DNA from: Clostridium_AT stratigraminis
Lineage (GTDB): Bacteria > Bacillota > Clostridia > Clostridiales > Clostridiaceae
NCBI RefSeq assembly: GCF_045310675.1
Contig: NZ_JBJHZZ010000001.1
Span: 434,001-498,000 of the forward strand
Length of the DNA stretch: 64,000 nucleotides
Direction of reading: 5' to 3'
Made by a program: the position numbers and the translations under genes. Shown here one piece after another: positions 53,164 through 62,411 of the stretch (position 1 is its first letter; each line of letters begins with the position of its first letter). The notes under the pieces were generated by a model. That model was not told the origin of the DNA. It ran no database searches and worked only from the letters and a program-made list of their open reading frames with translations.

Positions 53164-55104
53164 TTGAATATGAGAGGATGTGTAGGTCGATTGAGTAAGA
53201 TAAACAATTATTGTAATAATAATTACTTAAACAAGGATAATTTGATTGATAGTAACTTATGCAATCCAAAGCCTACTGAAGTTATTTTGAGCTGTGATAA
53301 TGGGAATGAATTGGTATGTAAAGCTAGACAATTTTCTATAGATTTAGTTGATAATGGAGACCTATTCGTAAATATATGGAAACTAGATGGTACGTTAATA
53401 AAATTTAATAACTTTGCTCAAATGAAAACTGGATTTAGAGAAGAAGAAGTTTTAGGAAATAGATGGGTTAATACATTATTACATCAAAGTGATGCAGTGG
53501 AACTTTTAGAGATGTTTGATAAAGTGAAAAAAGGCTATATACCACCTTCAATAGAATGTGAGCTTTATTGCAAAACTGGTAATGCTCTAAAAATAATTTG
53601 GTCTAACTACATAATGAAGGATAAGTTTAATAAACCATTTCTAGCTGTATCAGTGGGAATGGATGTTACAGAGTTAAAAGAGACAACCAATAAACTAAAA
53701 ATAAGTAATAGTAAGCTGAAAAATATGAACAATAAATTAGAATTATCACATAAGCAGTTAGAGAGACAACTAGTAGAACAAAAAAAGATTAAAGAATCTA
53801 TTTATAGAATGGCATACTACGATGAGCTAACTGGCTTATTAAATAGGACTATGTTTTTAAAAGAACTTTCACTGGAGCTAACCTTGGCTAAAAAAAGCGG
53901 TGGTAAAGTTGCTTTATTATTTATGGATATTGATAACTTCAAGAATATAAATGATACTCTAGGACATAACAATGGAGATATATTATTAAAAGTTATTGGA
54001 GATAATATTGGATCTTTAACTAACGAGGATTTTATAGCTGCTAGATTTGGCGGTGACGAATTTGCTATACTAATTAAGAATATAAAAAGTAAAGAAGACA
54101 TTCAAAATGCATGTACTAAAGTAATAAAAGAATTTAAGAGGCCCATAAATATTAAAAATAGAGAATTTAATATAACAATAAGTATTGGGGCTGCAATGTA
54201 TTCTGATGACATTCAAGATGAATATACTTTGCTAAAAAATGCGGATATTGCTATGTATTATTCAAAAGAGCATGGTAGAAATGAATTTGCTTTGTATAAT
54301 AATGATATGAAACTTCAAGTGTTAGAGAAATTAGAACTAGAAAACGGCCTAAAAAACGCATTAAAAAATAATGAATTTTGTATATATTATCAGCCTCAAA
54401 TAGCAATAGATAAAAATGAAATTGTTGGAGTAGAGGCATTAGTAAGATGGGTCCACCCAGTGAAAGGGATAATTTCGCCTATAAAATTTATAAAAGTAGC
54501 AGAAGAGACAGATATAATAATACAAATGGGTGAGTTAGTACTTCTAAAGGCATGCGAGCAATTTACCGAATGGAAGAGAAATGGTATTGAACTGAAGCGG
54601 CTAGCTGTTAATGTTTCTGCAAGGCAGTTTGAACAAAGTAATTTCACAGCAATTATAAAAAAAATAATAGAAGAAACAAATATGAATGGTGAATATCTGG
54701 AATTGGAAATTACAGAAAGCATAGCAATGAAAAATTTAGATTACACTATAAATGTTATAAATGAACTCAAAAAACTAAATATTAAAGTATCATTAGATGA
54801 TTTTGGAACCGGATATTCCTCCCTGAATTATTTAATGAGATTACCTATAAATACATTAAAAATAGATAAGTCCTTTATAGAAAATATTAAACTAAATTCT
54901 AATAAGGAGATTATTGCAAAAACAATAATTACTCTTGCAAGAAATATGAACTTAGATGTTATCGCTGAAGGTGTTGAAACTTATGAGCAATTAGAATTTC
55001 TCAAAAAAAATAAGTGTGATATTGCTCAGGGATATTTATTTAGCGAACCAATACCAGAAGATAATTTTATTAAAATGATTAAAAATAAGATAATACATTG
55101 GTAA
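53164..55104 (+). CDS. PAS-GGDEF-EAL cyclic-di-GMP signalling protein
   Basis: A cytoplasmic 646-aa protein with a PAS-type sensor domain (about 65-175, containing NIWKLDGTLIKFNNFAQMKTGFREEEVLGNRW), a short coiled coil (about 175-208), a GGDEF domain with intact RFGGDEFAI (about residue 298) and an EAL domain with intact VEALVRW (about 421), ELEITES and DDFGTGYSS. It could both make and degrade c-di-GMP. No transmembrane segment is seen. The start is uncertain (TTG 53164, ATG 53170 or TTG 53191), as no strong RBS is visible. Confidence 0.88.
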   Translation: MNMRGCVGRLSKINNYCNNNYLNKDNLIDSNLCNPKPTEVILSCDNGNELVCKARQFSIDLVDNGDLFVNIWKLDGTLIKFNNFAQMKTGFREEEVLGNRWVNTLLHQSDAVELLEMFDKVKKGYIPPSIECELYCKTGNALKIIWSNYIMKDKFNKPFLAVSVGMDVTELKETTNKLKISNSKLKNMNNKLELSHKQLERQLVEQKKIKESIYRMAYYDELTGLLNRTMFLKELSLELTLAKKSGGKVALLFMDIDNFKNINDTLGHNNGDILLKVIGDNIGSLTNEDFIAARFGGDEFAILIKNIKSKEDIQNACTKVIKEFKRPINIKNREFNITISIGAAMYSDDIQDEYTLLKNADIAMYYSKEHGRNEFALYNNDMKLQVLEKLELENGLKNALKNNEFCIYYQPQIAIDKNEIVGVEALVRWVHPVKGIISPIKFIKVAEETDIIIQMGELVLLKACEQFTEWKRNGIELKRLAVNVSARQFEQSNFTAIIKKIIEETNMNGEYLELEITESIAMKNLDYTINVINELKKLNIKVSLDDFGTGYSSLNYLMRLPINTLKIDKSFIENIKLNSNKEIIAKTIITLARNMNLDVIAEGVETYEQLEFLKKNKCDIAQGYLFSEPIPEDNFIKMIKNKIIHW

Positions 55105-55174
55105 CAAAGTCTAGTAACCAATAACTCTAAATTTTCATACTATAACATTGTAACACTATTTGGAGTGATAGTTA

Positions 55175-56242
55175 TTGATATATGCCTTAATATTAGCTGG
55201 TGGAAAAGGACTGCGATTGTATCCTTTATCTAGAGATAAAAAACCAAAGCAGTTTTTAAAAGTTATTAACAACAAAAGTTTTTTAAGGAACACCGTAGAT
55301 AGAATTAAGCCTCTGATTAATAAAGAAAATATATATGTTGTTACAAATGAAGAATACTTAGATAAAATCTATGAAGAACTTCCTGAAATCTTGAAAGAAA
55401 ATATTTTTGTGGAACCTGCAAATAAGGAGACATCTACCTGCATAGGGTTATCTGCTGTAAAACTTCTTAAAATGGACAAAGATGCCGTTATGGTTATACT
55501 ACCTTCAGATCATTATATTGAGGGTGATAAATTATTTATTGATACACTTTCACAGGCTGTAGAAACTGCTGAGCATAGAAGGGGACTTATAACCATTGGA
55601 GTAACCCCAACAAGGCCTGAAACTGGCTATGGCTATATAGAAATGGGTGAAAGAATTAATGGTGATATTGCAACCTTTAAAGTAGAAAGATTTACAGAGA
55701 AACCTAACATTGAAGTAGCTAAAGACTTTCTTCTAAAAGGCACTTATCTTTGGAACAGTGGTATGTTTGTGTGGAGAGCAGATGTGTTCCTAAGAGAAAT
55801 GGAAAAATATCTACCTAAAATGTATAGAAACATGATGAATATTTATCAAAGTATCGGCACAGAAAATGAAGCTATAACTATTAAGGAACAATACGATCTT
55901 ATAGATGGAATTTCAGTGGATTTTGGAGTTATGCAGAAGACCAGAAGGGCTTATGTTATAAAATGTGAATTTGCCTGGGATGATATAGGTACCTTTGCTT
56001 CCATGGGTAGGTTTCTTAATATTTTTAGAGGTAATAATGTTTCAGGAACTACCTATATGGAACAATGTGAAAATTGTTTTGTTTTTGGGAGGGATAAGCT
56101 TATAATTGGTTTTGGAATTAAAGACTTAGTAATAGTTGACGCTGGAGATGTAATTTTGGTAATGGATAAAAACAAAGATCAGGAAATAAAACATCTTGTT
56201 AATGGCCTTAATGACCAGGAAGGCTTATCCGAATTTCTATAA
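55175..56242 (+). CDS. manC: Mannose-1-phosphate guanylyltransferase
   Basis: A 355-aa nucleotidyltransferase that makes GDP-mannose from mannose-1-phosphate and GTP. The start ALILAGGKGLRLYPLSRDKKPKQFL is the family signature. VILPSDHYIEG, TRPETGYGYIEMG, FTEKPN and LWNSGMFVWRADVFL follow. TTG start behind tttggagtgat. It ends before a clear terminator and stands alone. Confidence 0.88.
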   Translation: MIYALILAGGKGLRLYPLSRDKKPKQFLKVINNKSFLRNTVDRIKPLINKENIYVVTNEEYLDKIYEELPEILKENIFVEPANKETSTCIGLSAVKLLKMDKDAVMVILPSDHYIEGDKLFIDTLSQAVETAEHRRGLITIGVTPTRPETGYGYIEMGERINGDIATFKVERFTEKPNIEVAKDFLLKGTYLWNSGMFVWRADVFLREMEKYLPKMYRNMMNIYQSIGTENEAITIKEQYDLIDGISVDFGVMQKTRRAYVIKCEFAWDDIGTFASMGRFLNIFRGNNVSGTTYMEQCENCFVFGRDKLIIGFGIKDLVIVDAGDVILVMDKNKDQEIKHLVNGLNDQEGLSEFL

Positions 56243-56255
56243 AGTATTTAAAATT

Positions 56256-56287
56256 ACAGGTGTTTTAATAATGCACCTGTTTTTTTG
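56256..56287 (+). terminator. Intrinsic terminator of manC
   Basis: ACAGGTG and CACCTGT form a stem around an 11-base loop, followed by T6. Confidence 0.85.
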
Positions 56288-56399
56288 AATAATTAAGCAA
56301 TGTAAGTAATTAAAATTATTATGAAAACGGTATGATAAATTGATAATTAAAACAATAATTTGTATAATTAAGTAAATAATATTTTTATAGGAGAATAGT

Positions 56400-56954
56400 A
56401 TGGATACAAACTTATTTCATGAATTAAAAGGCCCAAAAGTCTATTTTAAACCATTAAATATTGGAGATGCTCAAGAAATACATAATTATGCTTCAGATGA
56501 AGATGTTTCACGCTTCATAGGGTGGAATTTAATGAATACCTTAGATGACACTTGTAAATATATTGAGATCATGTTAAAACGTGAATCAGTAGGTACTCAT
56601 TTATATGCTTCCGTTGCTCTAAAAACAACTCATGAAATTATTGGCACAGCTATGATTTTTAATTTTGACAAAGAAGCAAACCAAGCAGAAATAGGTTATG
56701 TATTTCATAAAGACCATTGGGGTAAGGGTTATGGAAGGGAGTGCGTTGCTTTGATAAGCGATTTCGCCTTTGAATCACTTAAACTGCACAAACTACATGC
56801 CACTGTTGTTGATGTAAATATTGGTTCTTCTCGAATATTAGAAAAGAACGGATATTTGCTGGAAGGAAGATTAAAAGATCACTTTTTTATTGAAAATAAA
56901 TATTATGATGCATTGTTATTTGGTAAAATTCAAAATATGAAGGATAGCAAATAA
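56400..56954 (+). CDS. GNAT-family N-acetyltransferase (RimJ/RimL-like)
   Basis: A 184-aa acetyltransferase. It has FKPLNIGDAQEIHNYASDEDVSRFIGW at the N-terminus, the acetyl-CoA loop GYVFHKDHWGKGYGRECVALISDFAF (about 101-126) and NIGSSRILEKNGYLLEGRLKDHFFIENKYYD. Substrate unknown; protein N-termini or small amines are typical for this subfamily. RBS taggag. Confidence 0.85.
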   Translation: MDTNLFHELKGPKVYFKPLNIGDAQEIHNYASDEDVSRFIGWNLMNTLDDTCKYIEIMLKRESVGTHLYASVALKTTHEIIGTAMIFNFDKEANQAEIGYVFHKDHWGKGYGRECVALISDFAFESLKLHKLHATVVDVNIGSSRILEKNGYLLEGRLKDHFFIENKYYDALLFGKIQNMKDSK

Positions 56955-57017
56955 GAACTCTTTACTTTTAATTTTAGATCTGCATATTTAAATGACAATT
57001 GAATGGAGGTACTAGCT

Positions 57018-57683
57018 ATGTTTAGAAGAAAATATGCACAGATGTCAGAATCATATTTCCTAGGAGTATTACTTACAATGGTAGGCGGATTTTTAGATGC
57101 TCATACATATATTTCACGAGGAAATGTTTTTGCCAATGCCCAAACTGGAAATATTATTTTGTGGGGCTTAAATCTAGCAGAAAAAAATTGGACTAAGGCA
57201 TTTCATTATATGATTCCTATATTGGCATTTGTTTTTGGAGTTTTTATTTCAGAAAAGATTAAAAGTAAATTTAAACATAATTCTAGTATACATTGGAGAC
57301 AAATTGTAGTTGGAATAGAAATTATAGTTTTAGCTATTGTTTCATTTATTCCACCAGGAAATATGAATATTATTGCAAATTCAGCTGTTTCTTTTGTCTG
57401 TTCTTTGCAATACGATAGTTTTCGAAGATATACAACAACCTTTTGCACCGGCAATCTTCGTATTGCAACAGAGCAGTTATTTATATACACACATACAAAA
57501 AATACTAATGCTAGAACTAAGAGTATACAAACCTATGGTATTATCTTCTTTTTTATTGTTGGAGTTGTTTTAGGAGCCTTTTTAACAAAAGTTTTTATTG
57601 AAAAAGCTCTGTTATTTAATTGTGCTTTATTAATTATTATATTTTGCATGATGTTTATTAAAGAAGATAATGTAAAAAAATAA
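57018..57683 (+). CDS. DUF1275 / YoaK-family membrane protein
   Basis: A 221-aa protein with about six hydrophobic segments: LLTMVGGFLDAHTYISRGNVFANAQTGNII is the hallmark of the DUF1275 family, with TTFCTGNLR further on. ATG 57018 follows tggaggt at 57004-57010; the longer frame from 57003 lies within the RBS. Function unknown, probably a transporter-like membrane protein. Confidence 0.85.
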   Translation: MFRRKYAQMSESYFLGVLLTMVGGFLDAHTYISRGNVFANAQTGNIILWGLNLAEKNWTKAFHYMIPILAFVFGVFISEKIKSKFKHNSSIHWRQIVVGIEIIVLAIVSFIPPGNMNIIANSAVSFVCSLQYDSFRRYTTTFCTGNLRIATEQLFIYTHTKNTNARTKSIQTYGIIFFFIVGVVLGAFLTKVFIEKALLFNCALLIIIFCMMFIKEDNVKK

Positions 57684-57712
57684 GCCGCGAGTTACCCGCG
57701 GCTTTTTTTATA
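57682..57712. terminator. Strong convergent terminator
   Basis: AAGCCGCG and CGCGGCTT form a GC-rich stem with a 7-base loop, followed by T7. The minus strand also has a T-rich tract. It separates the DUF1275 gene from the convergent small gene. Confidence 0.9.
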
Positions 57713-58106
57713 ATTCTACTGTATAAGTCTCATTTTCATTAATTACACAATATACCTTATTATCTTCAGGTTTGTAATATAATTTTAAACTTTTAAGCTT
57801 TAGCATTTCTACTTTAGTTTCAAGTTCCGTATATATTTTTTCAAGTATTTTTTCGTAAGATACTTGTTTGCCATAAAATTCTATAAACAATTCTGGTTTT
57901 AAGGATTTCTTCTTTACTTTTTTAGTTGTTTCTAAAACTATTTTTTCCCCGTTGTCAACAATAGTTACAACCTTGTCTTTTAAGTCCCTTGTAGCTTTAC
58001 TAACATTTTCCTTTGTAATAGTTTTTGTTACATCCTGGGCAGCTTTTTTAGCTGCGTCAGTAACATCGTTTATTACCTTGTTGATATCCTTTTTTTTACT
58101 TACCAT
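57708..58106 (-). CDS. DUF6465-like small protein
   Basis: A 132-aa Lys-rich protein: an amphipathic N-terminal helical half (KKKDINKVINDVTDAAKKAAQDV) and a C-terminal basic segment followed by ELFIEFYGKQVSYEKILEKIYTEL..KLYYKPEDNKVYCVINENETYTVEL. That C-terminal pattern recalls the DUF6465 family of clostridia. The start at 58106 is chosen because the RBS ggaggg sits 6 bases before it; ATG 58112 directly abuts the RBS, and the longer frame has no RBS. Function unknown. Confidence 0.7.
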   Translation of the reverse strand: MVSKKKDINKVINDVTDAAKKAAQDVTKTITKENVSKATRDLKDKVVTIVDNGEKIVLETTKKVKKKSLKPELFIEFYGKQVSYEKILEKIYTELETKVEMLKLKSLKLYYKPEDNKVYCVINENETYTVEL

Positions 58107-58308
58107 TTTCATCCCTCCATATTTTTTATAATGATTATACCATAAATATCCATAATGTTTGGGAGAAGTTTCTAGAGACATCGTTTTCAATTTAAAATTT
58201 TTAACTTTCATTTTCATGTGAATAGTAAAAGTTTTGAGAATAACAAGCTATAATAATAAAATTATTATAGCTTGCAAAGGAGTTTCTTAATAATAATTAA
58301 TAAAAAAG

Positions 58309-58337
58309 TTGACAGAAATAGTCGGATTATATATAAT
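58309..58337 (+). promoter_or_regulatory. Promoter of the T-box/cystine transporter operon
   Basis: TTGACA (58309-58314), exactly 17 bases, then TATAAT (58332-58337). Transcription would start about 58344, just upstream of the T-box stem I. Confidence 0.8.
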
Positions 58338-58370
58338 TAGCTCATCGAGATTGTTTCTTAAGTATTATGA

Positions 58371-58645
58371 AAATAAAAATGCTGTGATAAGAAATAGTAG
58401 CATAGGGTAAGCTGACAGAGAAGAATCCTCTTAGCTGAAAGGGATTCTAAGTGTAACTTGTGTGAATGCGTCTTTGAGCACTGCCTCGAACAAAGTAGAC
58501 GGCAGCGTGTACGCACGTTAAAGCGTTAAGGTATGTTAGTACCTGATTATAAGATATCATTATATTTTATTTATGTTAATGATAATTAGAGTGGAACCGC
58601 GGAATATAACTCCTGCCTCTATGTATATAGAGGCAGGAGTTTTTT
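58371..58645 (+). ncRNA. T-box riboswitch, probable tRNA-Cys specifier
   Basis: The leader holds the conserved T-box AGAGTGGAACCGCGG (58588-58602). A strong terminator follows (ACTCCTGCCTCTAT with ATAGAGGCAGGAGT, 58609-58640, then T6). The 5' stem I has GATAAGAAATAGTA at its base and the distal loop AGCTGAAAGG. The likely specifier is TGC (58467-58469) in GTGAATGCG, which reads Cys; this part is by position and is less certain. Uncharged tRNA would favour antitermination and expression of the downstream cystine importer. Confidence 0.9.
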
Positions 58646-58723
58646 GTTTTTAATCCAGAATTTTCATTTTGATATTTGCTTAGGAATAAAATCTTTAAAT
58701 TAATTTAATTTGGAGGTGTTATT

Positions 58724-59014
58724 TTGAAAATTGAATCATTATTAATTCATGGAGGAATAGATGGGGATGAGCATACTGGTACTGTTAATGTGCCAATATA
58801 CCAGACCTCTACTTACAAATAGCCAAAGTTTGGAGTAAACAAGGGCTATGACACATGGCTCCTTACCATATGATTTAAGACAAAAGGTTGGAATTGTAGA
58901 TAATTTAATAAGGTTATCTGTGGGCATAGAAAGCTCAGAGGATATAATTAAGGATTTGGAAAATGCATTTAAAAATAGTATTTTAAAAGAAACAATAAAA
59001 AAATATAATTTTGG
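58724..59014 (+). pseudogene. Cystathionine gamma-synthase/lyase remnant with large internal deletion
   Basis: From TTG 58724 (RBS tggaggtg) the frame reads KIESLLIHGGIDGDEHTGTVNVPIYQTSTYK, the N-terminus of this PLP family, then TAG at 58820. Further residues PKFGVNKGY follow in frame. At about 58847 the sequence jumps, in another frame, to MTHGSLPYDLRQKVGIVDNLIRLSVGIESSEDIIKDLENAF, the family C-terminus. About 300 central residues, including the PLP Lys, are missing. The C-terminal frame has no stop before the next gene. Confidence 0.85.
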
Positions 59015-59024
59015 AGGAATAGTA

Positions 59025-59843
59025 ATGAAAAAAAGAAATTTATTTATTAGCGCAGCATTAGCATTAGCAGTAGTTTTAGGTGTTACAGGCTGCACAACAA
59101 ATACACAAAGAAATAACGCAGCATCACAAAAAACACCAAGCAATTTATTAGAAACAATTAAGAGTAATGGTAAAATTCGAATAGGTACTGAAGGTACCTA
59201 TGCTCCTTTTACTTTCCATGATAAAGATGGCAAGTTAACTGGTTTTGATGTAGATATAGCAAATGAGATTGCAGCTCGACTCGGAGTTAAGGCGGAATTT
59301 GTTGAGACAAAATGGGATGGAATGTTTGCTGGTCTTGATGCAAAGAGATTTGATGCGGTAATAAATGAAGTTTCAATTAGACCTGATCGTGAAGCTAAAT
59401 ATGATTTTTCAACTCCATATATAGTTTCAAGAGCAGTACTTGTTGTAAGAAATGATAATACTGATATTACAAAGTTTGAAGATTTAAAGGGTAAGAAATC
59501 TGCACAATCTTTAACAAGTAATCTTGCAGATATAGCAAAAAAATATGGTGCTCAAATCGTAACAAGTGATAGCTTTAATCAATCTGTGGACTTATTAACC
59601 TCAAAGAGAGTAGATGCTACTATTAATGATAGCTTATCTTACTTAGATCTTAAAAAGCAAAAGCCAGATGCTCCTATAAAGACTGTTGCTGATTACAACA
59701 ATGCAGAGCAAAGTGCCATTTTATTTAATAAGGGCAACAAGGAACTAGTGGATGCTGTAAATAAGGCCCTTGCTGATATGAAGGCAGATGGAACCTACTT
59801 GAAGATATCAAATAAATGGTTTGGTACTGACGTTTCAAAATAA
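59025..59843 (+). CDS. tcyA: Amino-acid ABC transporter substrate-binding lipoprotein (cystine type)
   Basis: A 272-aa binding protein with signal peptide and lipobox VTGC (Cys23). Family-3 solute-binding motifs are GTEGTYAPFTFHDKDGKLTGFDVDIANEIAARLG (about 50-83) and ETKWDGMFAGLDAKRFDAVINEVSIRPDREAKYDFSTPY, resembling FliY/TcyA cystine-binding proteins. ATG 59025 has RBS ttggagga and directly precedes the signal sequence; the frame upstream belongs to the pseudogene. The Cys T-box supports cystine or cysteine as substrate. Confidence 0.85.
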   Translation: MKKRNLFISAALALAVVLGVTGCTTNTQRNNAASQKTPSNLLETIKSNGKIRIGTEGTYAPFTFHDKDGKLTGFDVDIANEIAARLGVKAEFVETKWDGMFAGLDAKRFDAVINEVSIRPDREAKYDFSTPYIVSRAVLVVRNDNTDITKFEDLKGKKSAQSLTSNLADIAKKYGAQIVTSDSFNQSVDLLTSKRVDATINDSLSYLDLKKQKPDAPIKTVADYNNAEQSAILFNKGNKELVDAVNKALADMKADGTYLKISNKWFGTDVSK

Positions 59844-59855
59844 AGTGGTGATAAA

Positions 59856-60539
59856 ATGAATTTCGATGATAATACCTTAAGAATTATAAATATACTAAAA
59901 GACTCCTTTTTTCCAATGTTAAAGGCGGGACTGCAGTTTACAGTTCCCCTTACCCTAGTATCTTTTATATTAGGATTAGTTCTTGCACTGCTTACAGCTC
60001 TAGCAAGATTATCAAAATTTAAGCCCCTTGCATTAATTGCTAGATTTTATGTTTGGATAATAAGAGGAACTCCATTATTAGTTCAATTATTTATTATATT
60101 TTATGGGCTTCCTATGGCTGGCATAACACTTAATGAATTAACAGCTGCTATAATAGGATTCACTCTAAGTGTAGGTGCATATAATTCTGAAGTTATAAGA
60201 GCAGCAATTTTATCTATTCCTAAGGGGCAGTGGGAAGCTGCTTATTCTATTGGTATGACAGATAATCAAGCACTTAGAAGAGTAATTTTACCTCAAGCAG
60301 CCAGAGTATCAATACCGCCCTTAGCAAATTCTTTTATTAGCCTTGTTAAAGATACCTCACTTGCAGCTGCCATTACTGTTGCTGAAATGTTTCAAATAGC
60401 ACAGAGAATAACAGCTGCAACCTATGAGCCGCTTTGGATATATTGTGAAGTAGCAGTAATCTATCTTATATTCTGCAGCATATTATCAGCGCTTCAGAAT
60501 AAATTGGAGAAAAGACTTGCACGTTATGTGACAAAGTAG
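59856..60539 (+). CDS. tcyB: Amino-acid ABC transporter permease (cystine type)
   Basis: A 227-aa polar-amino-acid permease of the HisM/GlnP type: GLQFTVPLTLVSFILGLVLALLTALARLSK, YVWIIRGTPLLVQLFIIFYGLP and the EAA loop EAAYSIGMTDNQALRRVILPQAARVSIPPLANSFISLVKDTSLA. It lies 12 bp after tcyA. Confidence 0.88.
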   Translation: MNFDDNTLRIINILKDSFFPMLKAGLQFTVPLTLVSFILGLVLALLTALARLSKFKPLALIARFYVWIIRGTPLLVQLFIIFYGLPMAGITLNELTAAIIGFTLSVGAYNSEVIRAAILSIPKGQWEAAYSIGMTDNQALRRVILPQAARVSIPPLANSFISLVKDTSLAAAITVAEMFQIAQRITAATYEPLWIYCEVAVIYLIFCSILSALQNKLEKRLARYVTK

Positions 60540-60558
60540 TGGTAAAGGAGAGAGTTCT

Positions 60559-61302
60559 ATGATAAATATAAAGAATCTGCATAAAAGCTTTGGAAGTAAT
60601 GAAGTTTTAAAAGGGATAGATTTACAGATAAATAAAGGTGAGACTGCAGTTATAATAGGGCCTTCAGGCTCAGGAAAAACTACACTTCTTCGCTGCATAA
60701 ATCTATTGGAAATTCCCAGTGAAGGATCCATTTCTATAGGTAAAAGCGAACTTGATTTTAATGGAAGCAAGAGGATACCAAATTCTGAGGTAATAGCACT
60801 TAGAAAGCAGACTGGAATGGTATTTCAAGGCTTTTATCTGTTTCCTCACATGACAGTTATTGAAAATATTATGGAGGGACAAGTTTCAGTATTGAAACTA
60901 TCAAAGAGTGAAGCCTGTGAAAAAGGTTTTAAACTTCTTCAAAAGGTGGGACTAATAGAGAAAAGTGAATATTATCCTCATGAGCTTTCTGGAGGGCAGC
61001 AGCAAAGGGTAGCCATTGCTCGTGCCATGGCTATGGAGCCTGAGGTGCTGTTATTTGATGAACCAACCTCTGCCTTAGATCCAGAACTTGCTCAGGAAGT
61101 ATTAAATGTTATGAAGGAACTTTCTAAAGAAGGAATGACTATGGTAGTAGTTACACATAAAATGAGCTTTGCAAGAGATGTTGCACACAAAGTAGTTTTT
61201 ATGGAACAGGGAAAAATTGTTGAAAGCGGTGCCCCTAGTTTCGTATTTGAAAATACCAATAATGTTCGGTTAAAGAGCTTTTTAAGCTTGGTTGAGGATT
61301 AA
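60559..61302 (+). CDS. tcyC: Amino-acid ABC transporter ATP-binding protein (cystine type)
   Basis: A 247-aa ATPase: Walker A GPSGSGKT (about 34-41), Q-loop GMVFQGFYLFPHMTV, signature LSGGQQQRVA, Walker B VLLFDEPTSALDPEL, and VTHKMSFARDVAHKVVFMEQGKIVESG typical of polar amino-acid importers. It completes the importer and ends the T-box operon. Confidence 0.88.
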   Translation: MINIKNLHKSFGSNEVLKGIDLQINKGETAVIIGPSGSGKTTLLRCINLLEIPSEGSISIGKSELDFNGSKRIPNSEVIALRKQTGMVFQGFYLFPHMTVIENIMEGQVSVLKLSKSEACEKGFKLLQKVGLIEKSEYYPHELSGGQQQRVAIARAMAMEPEVLLFDEPTSALDPELAQEVLNVMKELSKEGMTMVVVTHKMSFARDVAHKVVFMEQGKIVESGAPSFVFENTNNVRLKSFLSLVED

Positions 61303-61632
61303 AAATATAATATTTTTTATGAGGATAGTTTTTATTATATAAAAAAAGAAAAGCATTCATATTTTATTAAAATGCTCTTTGATTTTGAACTGAACCAGTT
61401 TATGTCTAAGAGTATTTTTTATTTTTAAATTATATTAGCAAACTAATTATAATTAGAATACTGTATATACTACCATTAAATAAATTTAACTTTTGTTTTA
61501 GTAATAAACGTGGTAATATAAGAGATATGTGTATCCATAGGAGTTTTATGGAAATATAATGGGTTGATTTATAACTTAGTTATCAATCAAATTAAATAGA
61601 GATTTTTATAATATGAATTAGAGGTTGTAATA
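61303..61632. other. Intergenic region with weak terminator
   Basis: 330 bp without a gene. AAAGCATT (61350-61357 region) and AATGCTCTTT can form a hairpin that probably terminates the tcy operon, with only a weak T-tract. The remainder is AT-rich; TTATCAATCAAATT near 61580 resembles half of the purine operator but lacks the palindrome. Confidence 0.4.
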
Positions 61633-62313
61633 ATGAATATAAATTACGTGTTGTTAGTAAGGGCAATATATACAGGATTATTTACTGGAATTGTTATAGC
61701 TATTCCAATGGGACCAGCCGGTTTTGAATCTGTACGGTGGACAATTACTAAGGGCCTTAAGTTTGGAGTAGGAGTGGCGGCAGGGTCTTTAATAGCTGAT
61801 GCTATAGATGTTATGCTAATAAATTTTGGACTCTTAGAGCTAATTGAAACTAATAAGCTTTTAGAAATATTTTTTTGGGAAATTTCAGGAATAATTATAT
61901 TTTATATAGGTTATAGGGCCTTAAAAAATGGTAAAAAAGACTTAGCTGAGAGGGAAAGAGAAGAGAATAATAGAATCGAAGAGGATATAAAGAAATCTAA
62001 AGCCGTATTTACAGGTTTTTTAGTTAACATTTCTAATCCTATGACTCACTTTTTCTGGCTTACCTTAAGCAGCACTGTAATAAGAATATGGAGAAGCTAC
62101 GGCAGATTAGTTTATTTTGTCTTTGCTGTTCTAATGCTTTGTGGTATGTTTTTAAGTCTCTTTGCAATTAATTATTTAGCTTCCCATGGCAAGAAATTTG
62201 CAGCACCAAAGGTATCAGGTAAACTTTCATCTGCCTTAAATTATGTGATATTAGCCTTCGGAATTGGCTTTTTTGCAAAAGGAATTTATACCTTAGTTAT
62301 GTATTTAAAATAA
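61633..62313 (+). CDS. LysE-family translocator
   Basis: A 226-aa membrane protein with about six hydrophobic segments: GLFTGIVIAIPMGPAGFESVRWTITKGLKFGVGVAAGSLIADA (about 16-58) is the LysE/RhtB signature. VNISNPMTHFFWLTL follows (about 137-151). It probably exports an amino acid or related solute. Between the two halves is a charged loop (ERERENNR-type) in the cytoplasm. RBS gaggttg. Confidence 0.85.
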   Translation: MNINYVLLVRAIYTGLFTGIVIAIPMGPAGFESVRWTITKGLKFGVGVAAGSLIADAIDVMLINFGLLELIETNKLLEIFFWEISGIIIFYIGYRALKNGKKDLAEREREENNRIEEDIKKSKAVFTGFLVNISNPMTHFFWLTLSSTVIRIWRSYGRLVYFVFAVLMLCGMFLSLFAINYLASHGKKFAAPKVSGKLSSALNYVILAFGIGFFAKGIYTLVMYLK

Positions 62314-62338
62314 TATAGTAAATTTAATATGAAATTTT

Positions 62339-62377
62339 AGCTGCAGTGTATAAATAAATATATGCTGCAGCTTTTTA
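62339..62377 (+). terminator. Intrinsic terminator of the LysE-family gene
   Basis: AGCTGCAG (62339-62346) and CTGCAGCT (62365-62372) pair perfectly around an 18-base AT-rich loop, followed by ttttt. Confidence 0.8.
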
Positions 62378-62411
62378 TATTCCTTTTTATATATTCTTAG
62401 ATTAGGATGTT

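Noticed and set aside
58848..59843. A 331-aa open frame that would fuse the lyase C-terminus to the cystine-binding protein
   Set aside because: ATG 59025 has a strong RBS and begins a signal peptide with lipobox; the upstream part is the C-terminal remnant of a cystathionine enzyme and simply lacks a stop.
61560..61600. Ninth purine operator upstream of the LysE gene
   Set aside because: TTATCAATCAAATT resembles one arm only; the core ACTARTYA and the palindrome are missing.
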